Positions 53,601-64,000 of a DNA stretch of 64,000 bases are shown piece after piece. Location of the stretch: positions 6,572,001 through 6,636,000 of the forward strand of contig OZ004592.1 of the NCBI GenBank assembly GCA_963924555.1, read 5' to 3'. The DNA is from Crambe crambe (Eukaryota; Porifera; Demospongiae; Poecilosclerida; Crambeidae). The notes below the pieces were generated by a model, which saw only the letters and a program-made list of their open reading frames with translations, had not been told where the DNA came from and did no database searches. Position numbers and translations under genes: made by a program. Position 1 is the first letter of the stretch. Each line of letters begins with the position of its first letter.

Positions 53601-54565
53601 ACTCTAATTAACTACTGTATCTAGCTATATAGAAGGAAGCCATCACTCAAATGCCAGTCCAACCTTGTCTACATACTTACACTGTCAACAAGATTGGCAA
53701 TCTCCAGGTCCCTGAGAACTGTAGCTGACAAGTTCCTGTTGAGAGAGTTATACTAAAGGAAAATAGAATCCTTGATCATCAGCATGTAATTTAGTAAGGA
53801 AGGCACTCACTTGAGTGTTGTCATTTATCATTGCCCACTCGACAATGTAGAAGCCATCGACTCTACGTCGTACCTAAAAAGATAGGAAGGGAAGGTCAAA
53901 GGAGCTTGGTACATACACTTTCTCTGATTGCTTACTCTGTTCTTATCGAAATGGATGCTCTTGGGAACAGCAGGTAAATGCTTTTTTATGTGATGAGCAT
54001 TTGTACCTAGTGTTGTGTCACCATAGAAATACAATGTTATAGCATTCAGTATGATGCGGGGGGTGGGGGGGAGCTCCAGCATGCTCAGTGACTAGCCCTT
54101 GTGGTACGGATTAACATAGCCAAATATAGTCACAGGTCAATGAATAAACACATTAAACATTCACCACAAGTTTCATCTTTCTTTGAGTATTCTGAAGCAG
54201 AGTAAATAGCATGAGGTTGCATTAGCTGTTGGCAAAAAAAAAAACAACAAAATCATGATAAAAAAATTCAGTCAGTAATGAATGACTTAGTAGGCTACAA
54301 TACCCACACTAGGATCAGCAGGGTCCAGAGGTTCTATGTGGTAGTAGTTATCCTCCTTGCCCAGTTCTCCGAACGAGCCCCTGAGTTAATTAATTAAAAT
54401 TATAGTTGCTCTAGCTAGCTAACAAATTAGCTTTTGATGCACTCACTGGATTCCCCGACAGAGACTGACCGTAACGTGCCAGTCAGGGTGGCCCATTACT
54501 CTCCCATGGTAAAAGCAGTTGATATGACCCTGAATAATCAACAAACAAAATTTAATCTAGATGTA

Positions 54566-54634
<69 letters not shown>

Positions 54635-55749
54635 AACCTACTGTTTCAATCACTTCTTTGTTGTTCTCGTCAAAGTAGTGACTGGTGAAGTGTGGAGGAA
54701 TCAAGCCCCTACACAGCAAAAGAAAAAGGACATGGTTGCACAACACTCCACATGGCAGAGTGGATCCAAAAAATTATGAAAGGGAGTCAAGGGTTTTGGG
54801 AAGCCTAACCTACACGGCCTATTCTAGCTGGTGTTAATGGATCGGATTTGCATAGCTATCTTTAGTCAACCCTGTGAGAAAATGAATCAGATACCTCTCC
54901 CCCTCTCTCTGGATTGTAAACGCAACCAGATAGCTGGAATAATAACTTCCTTCCATAAAAAGTAGCACCACCATTGTAATAAATATAGTGTGATAGCTTA
55001 CATATCCATGCAGTACTCACTCATTCAGTTCCAAATTAAAGTCATAGTCTGAAATCTCAACATGGAGCGTTCTTGGAAAGTGCTGTGGTAAATGAGTTCT
55101 TGGCACATAAGTCATGCAGTCATGCAATATTAAGCTATTACCACTTACATTTAATGGTTCTCCTCCATTTTTCCAGACTGGTACATGGACAGTGTACTGT
55201 TTGATAATCTCTGGAAGAAAAACAGCAACAAACTTGTAGCTGAAAGCATCCCCTTTACTGGCATGCTTTGTGCACAATTGTGGTCAGTCATGAGTGTACG
55301 TAACCCTAACTTCAAGTAAGGTCAGTGTGATTATTAACAGTTTGCTAATGTGTGACCTTGAAAGAAGTGTGACACATGCATAAAAAACTAATCTATACAC
55401 ACCTGAAAAAATGCTTGCTTTTCTTAGCTAAGCCAAAGGAGCAATATAGCTAGCTAGCTAATTAGAATCATGTTATCTTCCCAATCTAGCATAGATATAA
55501 ATCTAGCTTGCTATTAAACAAGTCTTTTGTCATGTTATCAGAGAGTACGATAGTACTCTCTAAGTAGGGATGGCACGGATGTTCCATTGTAATAGTAGCT
55601 AACTACGTCCATCCTTTTAGCATACCTGCAGGAGCTTTCGTGCTGCGGAAAGGAGGTCTATCTTCTTCTCTTCCCTGACCCTCTGTCTTGCACTCAACTG
55701 CTACCGCCAAGCAGAGGAGGATAGAACAAGCAGAAAGATAACTACACAT
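50651..55749 (-). CDS. Transmembrane ADAM metalloprotease with proline-rich tail
   Basis: Eighteen exons (55626-55749, 55149-55210, 55021-55082, 54642-54708, 54447-54529, 54308-54380, 54165-54225, 53936-54006, 53811-53873, 53681-53752, 53399-53565, 53172-53341, 52614-52843, 52185-52467, 51741-52048, 51590-51685, 50863-51505, 50651-50760) join to 914 aa. Order: signal peptide; prodomain (NCFYHGRVMGHPDW); basic VRRRV cleavage site; reprolysin domain with HELGHIFRMNHD and CIMAG; disintegrin domain (loop CDILEYC); Cys-rich region; single EGF (LCSCNVGLGGTSC); TM helix (AVAVGVVFLVIKL); and a ~200-residue tail rich in PPPP, PPRPPP and KPVPPPP. Intron positions and phases match those of the EGF-rich ADAM across the catalytic part, so the two are paralogues. 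A strong TATA box lies 78-87 bp upstream of the ATG. Confidence 0.93.
54569..54630. repeat. (CA)n microsatellite in an ADAM intron
   Basis: About 31 CA units lie in the intron 54530-54641, starting 5 bp beyond the 5' splice-site consensus. On the transcribed (minus) strand this is a GT run next to the donor. Confidence 0.97.
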
Positions 55750-55826
55750 CTCTGTCTACCCCGAAGTGTTTCCCGAAGGAAAGAACACGACAAGACTAAT
55801 ATGGAAGATCATAGCCCTACCCACCT

Positions 55827-55836
55827 CTTTTATATA
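55827..55836 (-). promoter_or_regulatory. TATA box of the transmembrane ADAM gene
   Basis: TATATAAAAG on the minus strand lies about 80 bp upstream of the start codon at 55749, with normal spacing for a ~50-nt leader. Confidence 0.65.
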
Positions 55837-55957
55837 TTAATAATCATATTTATGGCTCAACCAGTACAGAGTGCATGATACAATACGATGAAGAGAGGCA
55901 ATGATTTATATACTGCTTGTCTAAAAAGTGAGAAAGAATTATTATTATTCTGACAGT

Positions 55958-58900
55958 CTATGACTCAGATCCTCTCCTCCCGAGTGAGGGGGAGTTTCCA
56001 TTGCCCACGGCATCCCCAGTGGACTTCATCCTTCCCTTCTTCCTGGTCTTGGGACTCGGTACTGGACTCCCACCACCCACTCCAAACCTCTTTGCAACTT
56101 TTGGACTCTGACTCAGACTTCTTTCTTCTGTCCCAGTTCCATTCTGCTTTGCCACTTTCTTAGGGGGGTTGGGTTTATGAGCGGGGGAGGTGTGAGGAGG
56201 GGTGGAGCTGGGGGAGGGGCTGTTGAAGGCCTCTGGGATGGAGACTTTCCTGCCAGTGGCCGGAGGAGGTACAGAAGGTTCAATGATGCTGCTCTCCTTC
56301 ACAGAATTGGTGAGTGAATCGTACCTCTCCTTCACTGATGTCCGTCTGGATAGAAGGAAAACACAAGGAAAGTCGTAACAAAATAATTGAAGAGAACAAA
56401 TGAAATCAGAGAGCCAAGTGAATAGGAGGGTGATTCGAGGAAGTTTACCTTTTCAGCTGTTCTGGACTTCTTGCTGGGGACTTGGCTGGGATTGTAGGAG
56501 GTGTGGCTGCTCCGTCAGTCTTCTCTCCATCTGACTCTATATAGATACATTGAATGCACACACTAAGCATTGAATTCATGTGAATTATTTAAAACACACT
56601 TATGTGTCTCATCCTGAGTTTTCTGAAGAGCTCGTTTTGCACGTTATCAGTTGCAGCGGGCTTTTTCTTGGGGACATCAATAGGTGCTCTTTTCTTGTTT
56701 CGATTGGTTGCCTGGTTGATCAAGTACCTTAGTAAAATACCAGACAGATGAATCTAATTACTTACCAAGAGTTTGGCCATCTCTGCCATGACTCCTCCCT
56801 TGCTGGCTTCTTGAGGTTGAGGTGATGAGACCTTTTTCAGATTCATATTGCCACTTCTTATTCTCTGCATCATCTCCATCATAGGGTCAGCTTTTTCTTC
56901 CTTCTTTTCGCCTCCATCAATTTTCTTCAGCCTAATAATGTACAGGATGATTGTTCCTTATTTCCTTAGCATAATTGATTGTATTTCCTTATGCATATTA
57001 CTGTTTTCCTGATTGTATTTCCTTATAAGGATGTTGCATAATATTTATTATGACTTACGTGATGCTGGTGATGGAATCAAGTCCTCCCTGTCTTGGAAGG
57101 CCTGGGCCACCTCCTCCTGGAACACCAATGCCTGGAGGTGGAGGAGGGGGAGGGGGAGGGGCTCCAGGAGGTGGAGGTGGAGGAGGAGGACCTCCACCAG
57201 GAAGAGGAGGGCCTGCACCTGGAGGGGGAGGAGGGGGAGGAGGAGGAGGAGGGGGCCCTGGTACAGGAGGACCAGAAGGAGTCTGAGTTGCTGCAGATTC
57301 AAGCTCAACAATCTTTGCCTTCAGTTCTTCAACTACATGACATGAATGTATGAGAGTCTCACTCAAAACAAACAAAAAAAGTTTTTTGTTTACTTTCTTT
57401 CCTCAGGGCTAAAGTCACAGTGCTATCAACTGCATCACTGCTGCTTGCAGGCTCCTCAGCAGTTCCCCCCTCTGCAAAAATTAACATACACCTAAGCTAA
57501 GTACCTAGCTAGCTAGCTAGCTATTGAGTTCACTACACTGATGACCCTTTACCTTCCCTATCCATAGCAACAGCATCACTACCACTTTCTTTGTCCACAG
57601 GAACAGACTCATCAGCAGTGTCTTTCACTTCCCCATCTGATACAATATTTACACACTTGCTACAGTACTCCTCTTCAACTAAATTTTTCATATGTACCTG
57701 AAACTGGAGCAGTGGCTACTTCCACTTCTGCACTTGAATCCACCATTTTTTCCACCAAATCTTCTTTAACATCATCACCAACTGCAATCACAATAGTAAT
57801 GAATGTTTACTGTGGAATCAGAATCACAACTCAAAGCACTTACTCACCTTCACTTTTCTTTTCTTGTTCATGCAAGGAGGCTTCCTGAAGCTTGCAAAGT
57901 TTGTCTTCTAGCATCTCCACTTGTGTCTTCTTCTGTTCCCTCTCCTCCTTCAAGAGCTTCTGCAGTTCCTCCACTTCTTCCAGAGCTTTCTTCACCTTCT
58001 GGTCTCCTAGAGACTGCTCCAGCAACACTGCTGAGTTCTGCTCGGTCAGTTCTGATAACTTAGTTGAGAGCTGAATGAGTGCAACATAAATCGGCACCTG
58101 CATAAGTCAGTTGTAAGACCACACCCACCTCTCTAATCTCCCCTTCTGCTTTAACCCTTTCCTCTCTTTCACTATCGCAAACTTCTTTCACTTCCTTCAT
58201 TTCTTCAGCCATAGTCGCAGATACTGACACATTATGATGTCATTATGATGTCATTATGAACGTACTCCAACTAATACTCCTTACTCACTTTTTCTCATCT
58301 TTTGATACTCCGTAAGATCGAACTCTTCTCTCTGGACCTTTAACTCTCCTTCAAGTTCAGTAACCTTAAGGGAAAAAAATCCCAAGATTAAATCTCTTGC
58401 TTAGTATATTTTTTCTTAGGGGTCTGCTTTCAATAATATTATGACAATTTGACAGGATTAGTGATATTACTAACAAGTGTTGGTAATTCAAAATCATCAG
58501 GACACCACAGAGTACAATCATCAGAGGGCATGTGGAGTACAACAGCTGCTTTGCTGGGGGACTACTACTTCATAATTATTTTGTGAATACAGTTTTTCCC
58601 CAAACAATAACAACACAGTACATACAACATATTGTGCTAGTGCCTTTGGGAAAAAAAAAAAAGGCTGCTTATCTTCTTCTTATACAATTGCAAACACATT
58701 CTTAACTTCTATGGCCATCTAACTCTTTACTATTAATGGAGTCTGCACTTCATTTGATTGTGATATTAGAAATGTAATTAAACCTTATCTCCACACTAAA
58801 TGTTTATCCACAATGCCATAAGAACACCAGCTATTAATATCACTCAGTAATATGTCCATTACAGAAAAGCTTCGTCTACTGACCAAACACAACATAACCT

Positions 58901-61900
58901 CCTCCCTACAGCACCAGTTCATTAACCAGTCTGTAGGCACAGTAAGCCAGTCAGAGAGACAGTCAGTCAGCCACTAAGCTCACTGCTAGGTACTGACATT
59001 TTACTCTATAGTCACTGGAGACTACTTTTTAAGGACATGCTGTTTTACCCATAGTAGAGAGGAAATTAAACGAGATACCTGACAGAGATGAAATCACTTA
59101 CAACTCTCAACCCACTGGAGTAAAGAGAGCCTAGTGACTCAGTGTCAATATCTTCCCACAAGTTACATATATGCACTTAAAGCTTAGACCGATGGCACCA
59201 CAACAAGTGTATAGACACTGAAGAACCCACAAAAAAATCACACAGCTAAAATCCCTGTGTGGTTACTGATCACTTCCTTGGCTAGCAATACATCACGTAG
59301 GAGGGGTAGTTCCTTACTAACAAAACCTTACCCTTTGGGAGGCCTGACTGAGTTCTCCATTTATCTTTGCCATCTCCTCTTCCTGGAGATGTAAGAGAGC
59401 CTCCTTCTCGTGGAGGACATTTTGCGACTCCTCCAAAGAGGACTGCACATCCAACAAAGATACATTCACTTCTTTCAGAGTGCTATGGGCCTCGTCCAGA
59501 GACAAATTCAAGTTCTCTACGGCCTGCTGAAGATCTGGGGGTGTGGTATGTTACATCATTACTATTGATTATGAGTCATGGTTTTTTTTTTACTTTTGTT
59601 TTCCTCAGTGAGTCTGCTATTGTCATGTGTCAACTTCTCCACTTCCTATTGTGTGAGAGGAGGGTTAATCAAGTGACGTCGAGCTATTGACTAACTCACA
59701 GGTATCAGCTCCTTATCTGCTTTCTTCTCTATCTTCTTCATGTTGACACTCGCTCGCCTCAAGATCTTATTCTCGTGCACAAACTAATTAAAGAAAGTGT
59801 GTGGGTGGGTGCATTCAAAAATAACATTATCTCAACCCATACCCATCTCATATATGCTTGCGGTAACTATGTACCCCCCATACCCTAAGGCCACAAATCA
59901 TGGAATTATGTACCTGCTACATAATTATTGCAGTATTTTCTGATATATTTTCCCTTAGTTCTTCATGCAAAAAAATCTTCAATAATAACAGCTACTTTCT
60001 AGTGTCATCATAAATGTTGGGTTAGCAGCAACTTGACAGCTGCCCGGGAAACACTGATAATACTGGAAAGGGCCATGCAGTCTATGCACCATAGAGTCCA
60101 GGGGAAAGACCATACAGTTCATAATGTTTGATGGAGTAGCAGCACATTGTATCGAACTATGTTATATCTCCTTACCTGAGTGGCCACTGATTCTGCCCTC
60201 TCTCTCATGGCACTCTCCGTTTCCAACTGAGCAGAGATTTGGCCATAGTGGTCAAATGCCAACTGGGAGGCTAGGGGGGAAACAGAAATAAGGGCACTTG
60301 TTATGGATTCCTTGCAACAGAGTATATATAGTGGATTACTAAGTATGCACATCACACATGAGAGTGCAATGGGTTTACTACAAGTCATGCTGATGTGGAA
60401 AGTACACGATTGAATATGAAAAATAATTTTTGGAGATTATAACAAACATTGGTATATATTGGTACATAGCTTGAGTATAGGGGCAGCTGGAGTATAGGGG
60501 CAGCTTGAGTATAGGGGCAGCTTGAGTATAGGGGCAGCTGGAGTAGCTTGAGTATAGGGGCAGCTTGAGTATAGGGGCAGCTTGAGTATAGGGGCAGCTT
60601 GAGTATAGGGGCAGCTGGAGTATAGGGGCAGCTGGAGTATAGGGGCTTGATAATAGCTAGCCGTTCAAGAGATTCTTGGGGGGGGGGGGGATTTAAAATA
60701 GAATAAGCACTACTGCTATAGGATGAGGATGAAATTTGGGGTGGGGGCAATTTTCATGAGAGTGATGATTGATTGGTTGTTGATGACATACATAAGTTTA
60801 TACACACTCACACCGAGTGACATCTAAATCAACGATAAAACCTATACATACACACATATACATGGGATTTGCACCATTAACAAAAGTTAACATGATAAGT
60901 TTACAAACACGCTTAAAGTGGTGACATAACTGTAAACTTTTTTCCCAATAATAACTCTGGGTAGTTTATGACGGAAAAGCATTAATGTACTGAACTCACT
61001 CTTTTTAAGTTTTTCAAACTCAGCTTCAACAGTCCCAAGTGTCTGCCTGGTATGGTCATGGCATTCCCTTTCCTTCTCAAACTAATATATAAAAAGAAGG
61101 TGATAAGGATCATCAGTATTTTGTCAATAGACTTATATTACAAGGAAAAAAAATTATTTTTTTTGGGGGGGGGGGGGTTTCTCCTTAAAGAGTAGTGTCT
61201 ATAGTCTTCGTCTTTATGGTGGACACTAGATGAACTAATGTGACACATGTTACTGGATGATGGATGAAACAGCTTCACGACACAGAAACACAATGGTCAG
61301 CTCCACAAAGACAACCAGACAAGAAGTTTTTAAAGACTTTAACACCTCATCTTGAAACTGTAGATTAACATAGATACAAGTTTAAATACCTTTTCACATG
61401 CTCCAATGTACTCCTTTTTCAATTCATCAAACTCTTTTATTGCTGTAAGAGGACATGAAATACCAACAAATTGAAACCTCGTGTCATTATTGTGACTAGG
61501 AATTAAAATTAATGTCTGGAGTACTAAAGTAACCAAAAAAGGACTGTCTCTAGTAGTGAACTTTAGCTAGTGTTCACACATTTGATAATAAGATAACTTA
61601 CCAAGCTTTCATTACAATAATGAAAGGAGTATCATTTCGAGTCCACCTAACCATCATTCCTTTGGGACCCATAGTACTTAATTGTATTATGTTTTAAAAC
61701 TGTACACACGACATGACATCGGAGATAACGATACTTCTTTGAAAAAACATGCAACATAGAAATGATGGTTTCTCTCCTCCATTCCATGCACCACTGACTC
61801 CCAGGTTCTCAAGTTGCAGCTATAATCTGATTAGCCACAGGCAATATGCACTCTGGCTAACTAACCTGCAGACCAGGAGCTAGTGTCTCAGCTAGCTAAC

Positions 61901-62100
61901 TTGCCTTTTCTAGTAAGTTGCTTGAGGTTTTCATAGTTCCTGTCCACTGTCAGGTACTTCATTTGGAGTAAGTCATAAGTCATCTGTCCACTCTTCTGTT
62001 CCACAGCAGGACTACTGCTGGAAGGTTTAGCATTTTGACTAAGCTTCTTGTTGGGGGAATCCGGAGCTGCTGGTGGAGGTCGTCTTTCAACGGCACTCAT
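55958..62100 (-). CDS. SHTN1: Shootin-1-like coiled-coil protein
   Basis: Eighteen exons (61905-62100, 61390-61442, 61000-61081, 60176-60270, 59700-59783, 59594-59645, 59332-59534, 58289-58364, 58129-58223, 57848-58070, 57698-57781, 57553-57636, 57394-57471, 57059-57332, 56766-56931, 56600-56711, 56449-56536, 55958-56345) join to 810 aa (human shootin-1, 631). The order of blocks follows shootin-1: coiled coil with LETESAMRERAESVATQ and HENKILRRASVNMKKI; long heptads; a polyproline block; then MMEMMQRIRSGNMNLKKV, NELFRKLRM and FNSPSPSSTP. Vertebrate shootin-1 couples actin flow to adhesion in axon growth. The polyproline run could bind profilin or SH3 domains. Intron 1 has a GC donor (AAAAG/GCAAGT). 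The intron 58365-59331 contains no recognisable element. Orthology is by block order and short matches, not a full alignment. Confidence 0.75.
60468..60648 (-). repeat. 17-bp minisatellite in a shootin-1-like intron
   Basis: About ten copies of AGCTTGAGTATAGGGGC and the variant AGCTGGAGTATAGGGGC lie in the intron 60271-60999. One copy is truncated (~60540). Confidence 0.95.
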
Positions 62101-62831
62101 GGCGGCCTGATTCTGTTGTCACGTTCAATTTCTCCACAGGCTCAGCAGAAGCTCGAGTGCTTTTGTTTCTGTACCTGACTGTAGCTATGGCTTGTAGCAG
62201 TGCAAATTCATATATAGAACAGGTGCGCCACTAATTATAATCGACTAATGAGTGGGTGTGTTCCTCAATTACATTGAGCATGCGCATTGAAGTGCAGCCC
62301 CACCCACAATTTTTCTACCGTTCAGTTTTTTTTGATTTTCTTACACAAGAGAGATAAAAATGAAACTCTAAGCAAAAAGGTTAAACAATGAATATGGTGT
62401 GAATAATGAATAAAAGAGAAGCAGTAGGATATATTATAAAGCATGTTTAAAAGTGAATTAGTCTGATTTTTTTGCCTGAAAAAAACTGGCAAAAATACAA
62501 CCACAATACTACTGTATAATAAATATACCAGTGTAAAATGTTAGAAGAAAATGATAAACTAAAAAGAAAAAAAAACACAAATATAGCAACTATGATTTTA
62601 TGGGTACATTTTAAAATCAGAATAAAATTGAAACAAGATTTAAAAGGATTTTATGTGAATAGCAATCTCATTTTATATCCATTGCAAAGAAAGGGAATGT
62701 ACTGATTTAATATTTTTTTGGAAAGTAAGGGATTATAAATGTGTCTAATAATCGATGTACCAGTGATAAAATCCATAAGTGCATTCTGTTGCATACTTAG
62801 AAGGAGATTGGAGAACTGCTTTTCACCTTCC
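62101..62831. other. Intergenic: shootin-1-like promoter and Nanos 3' region
   Basis: The part from 62101 to ~62330 is the likely promoter of the shootin-1-like gene. The A/T-rich remainder is the likely 3' UTR and downstream region of Nanos. I see no gene, no AATAAA on the minus strand and no clear Pumilio site. Confidence 0.6.
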
Positions 62832-63724
62832 TTACTTCTTATGAGTGACAGTTATAGTGGCTCGTTTGACTCCACCATTCTTGACGCTCTGAGAGTTTTC
62901 GGGGCAGTATTTAATGGTGTGGGCAGCATCTCCGTTAGCTCCACAGAGAGGGCAGGTGTAAGCTCGAAGGACAGGACAGGTCACTTTCCCATCAGAATCC
63001 TTCAGGTAGTGAGAAGTGTAAAAACTCTCGCTTTCTCCATTATTTCGGCAGAAAACACACACCTAGAAAATGAATTTACTTGTTAATTATTATTATCTGC
63101 AGCAAACTATATAGTACACACTGCGAATTATGCATAAATACTTACCTGAGGTTTTTTGGCAACGGCAGCTGTCATGATCTTATGCTCCAACAACAAGGAA
63201 GTTGGAAGGCCACTAACTGTACCACTGGCAGTTACACTTGTCTTCAGAGAGTCTTCAGTCTCCATAAAAGCTTGCTTCATCCCCACTATATCATGTCCAT
63301 ATGTAGCATAGTAGCTATCTGCCACTTCCACAGACTCAGCACTGTTGGTGGAGGAGAATTCTGAGCCAGCACTTCCCAAACTGTCCCTTCTCTCGCGTAT
63401 CTCTTGCTCAAAGGAGTACTCAGGAGGCGTTGGACTTGCCAAGTCATCTGGAACGTTAGCAAAACTCTTCACCAAATTGATAAGCCCGAGGTAATCTCGA
63501 AATAGTTTAAACTCCTCCATTTCCACTGGCTTTTCCATCTCTTGCTGTTGTTGTTGCTGCTGGCTGGGTTGCTGGAGCATTGGTTGCGCGACTGCTCCTC
63601 CTGTGACATTGTAGTCCATTGCAGCTGCTCCAGCTGCTGGAGAGTTGGCTGTGGAGCTGTGCTCCATCTCAGCTGTGGCTGCTTGCTGCTCGATAGGCGT
63701 CGAAACTTGCATTCCCTTCAGCAT
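62832..63724 (-). CDS. NANOS: Nanos translational regulator
   Basis: Two exons (63146-63724, 62832-63062) give 269 aa. The C-terminus holds the Nanos double CCHC zinc finger with the exact spacing C-X2-C-X12-H-X10-C and C-X2-C-X7-H-X4-C (VCVFCRNN...[19 protein letters not shown]). Nanos binds mRNA with Pumilio and recruits the CCR4-NOT deadenylase, repressing targets in germline and stem cells. Around residues 71-87 an [17 protein letters not shown] segment resembles the NOT1-interacting motif known from vertebrate Nanos. A poly-Gln run lies at ~55-61 and the rest of the N-terminus is low-complexity. The start is the ATG at 63724; the frame is open further upstream but has no ATG. The single intron falls just before the zinc finger. 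Confidence 0.95.
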
Positions 63725-64000
63725 TATTGTTTCTTTCTGGAGCAATAACTTTATTGATGAAAAATAACAGCTCACTCTGCAAGCAGTTGGCAGCAAACTT
63801 ACTATGGTTTATTGTGTAAACTATAGAACAAAAAAGGGGCGTACTATGAATAACGACTTGGAATTAATTTTATGCAAACCGCCCAATAATAACAGTGTTT
63901 CCATGGGGATTCAATGGTAAACTTTTTGGCTAGAAAGTTTGGCGGGATAGTGAACAATTATTGCATTATTGCCTACAGGCTAACAAGACAGCTGCTTTGC
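63725..64000 (-). promoter_or_regulatory. Nanos 5' region with E2F-like site
   Basis: This is the upstream sequence of Nanos up to the window edge. TTTGGCGGGA at 63938-63947 matches the E2F/DP consensus, which would fit expression in cycling cells, but one short motif proves little. Confidence 0.35.

Noticed and set aside
57059-57332. Polyproline region considered as a formin FH1 domain
   Set aside because: No FH2 domain follows; the downstream blocks match shootin-1 instead.
57050-57353. Plus-strand Gly-rich and Arg/Glu-rich frames
   Set aside because: They are antisense to the polyproline block of the shootin-1-like gene.
63725-63796. N-terminal extension of Nanos to 63796
   Set aside because: The extension begins with TTG, not ATG; the first in-frame ATG is at 63724.

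Overview
This is a compact animal genome segment. All genes are split by spliceosomal introns (mostly 50-400 bp) and several neighbours lie only 120-260 bp apart. The set of genes (Brr2, Cdc25, BCS1, Kelch-BTB, Nanos, a shootin-1-like protein, several ADAM proteases) is metazoan. Very short intergenic spacers and small introns fit an early-branching animal such as a demosponge, but that is inference: no single marker in the window names the species.

Layout, left to right. 302-6059 (-) is the 5' part of a gene encoding a PH domain plus BTK zinc motif, running off the left edge. 6284-23424 (+) is a complete 40-exon Brr2/SNRNP200 helicase gene (2162 aa). One of its introns holds a small intronless secreted-peptide gene (10638-10946) and another holds a ~4.5 kb satellite. 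23563-24945 (+) is a BDH2/DHRS6-type dehydrogenase. 25142-27409 (-) is a BTB-Kelch protein and 27668-30747 (-) is Cdc25. 31195-33672 (+) is a leucine-rich-repeat protein head-to-head with Cdc25. 33949-34534 is a probable MITE. 34819-44288 (+) is a giant ADAM with 15 tandem EGF modules. 44425-46573 and 46727-48905 (-) are two tandemly duplicated short ADAMs. 49035-50523 (-) is BCS1. 50651-55749 (-) is a conventional transmembrane ADAM. 55958-62100 (-) is a shootin-1-like protein. 62832-63724 (-) is Nanos.

How the genes relate. Four of the genes between 34.8 and 55.7 kb are ADAM/reprolysin-type proteases with matching exon boundaries, so this is a local family expansion with BCS1 caught inside. 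The remaining genes are conserved housekeeping, cell-cycle or germline genes with no evident joint pathway. For every complete multi-exon gene the joined exon lengths given here are a multiple of three, which supports the models.

The most unusual features are: the Brr2-intron satellite, in which each ~106-bp unit looks like a full 3' splice site (branch point, pyrimidine tract, CAG); local duplications of real splice junctions in three other introns; three GC-AG introns; the nested secreted-peptide gene; and the EGF-expanded ADAM.
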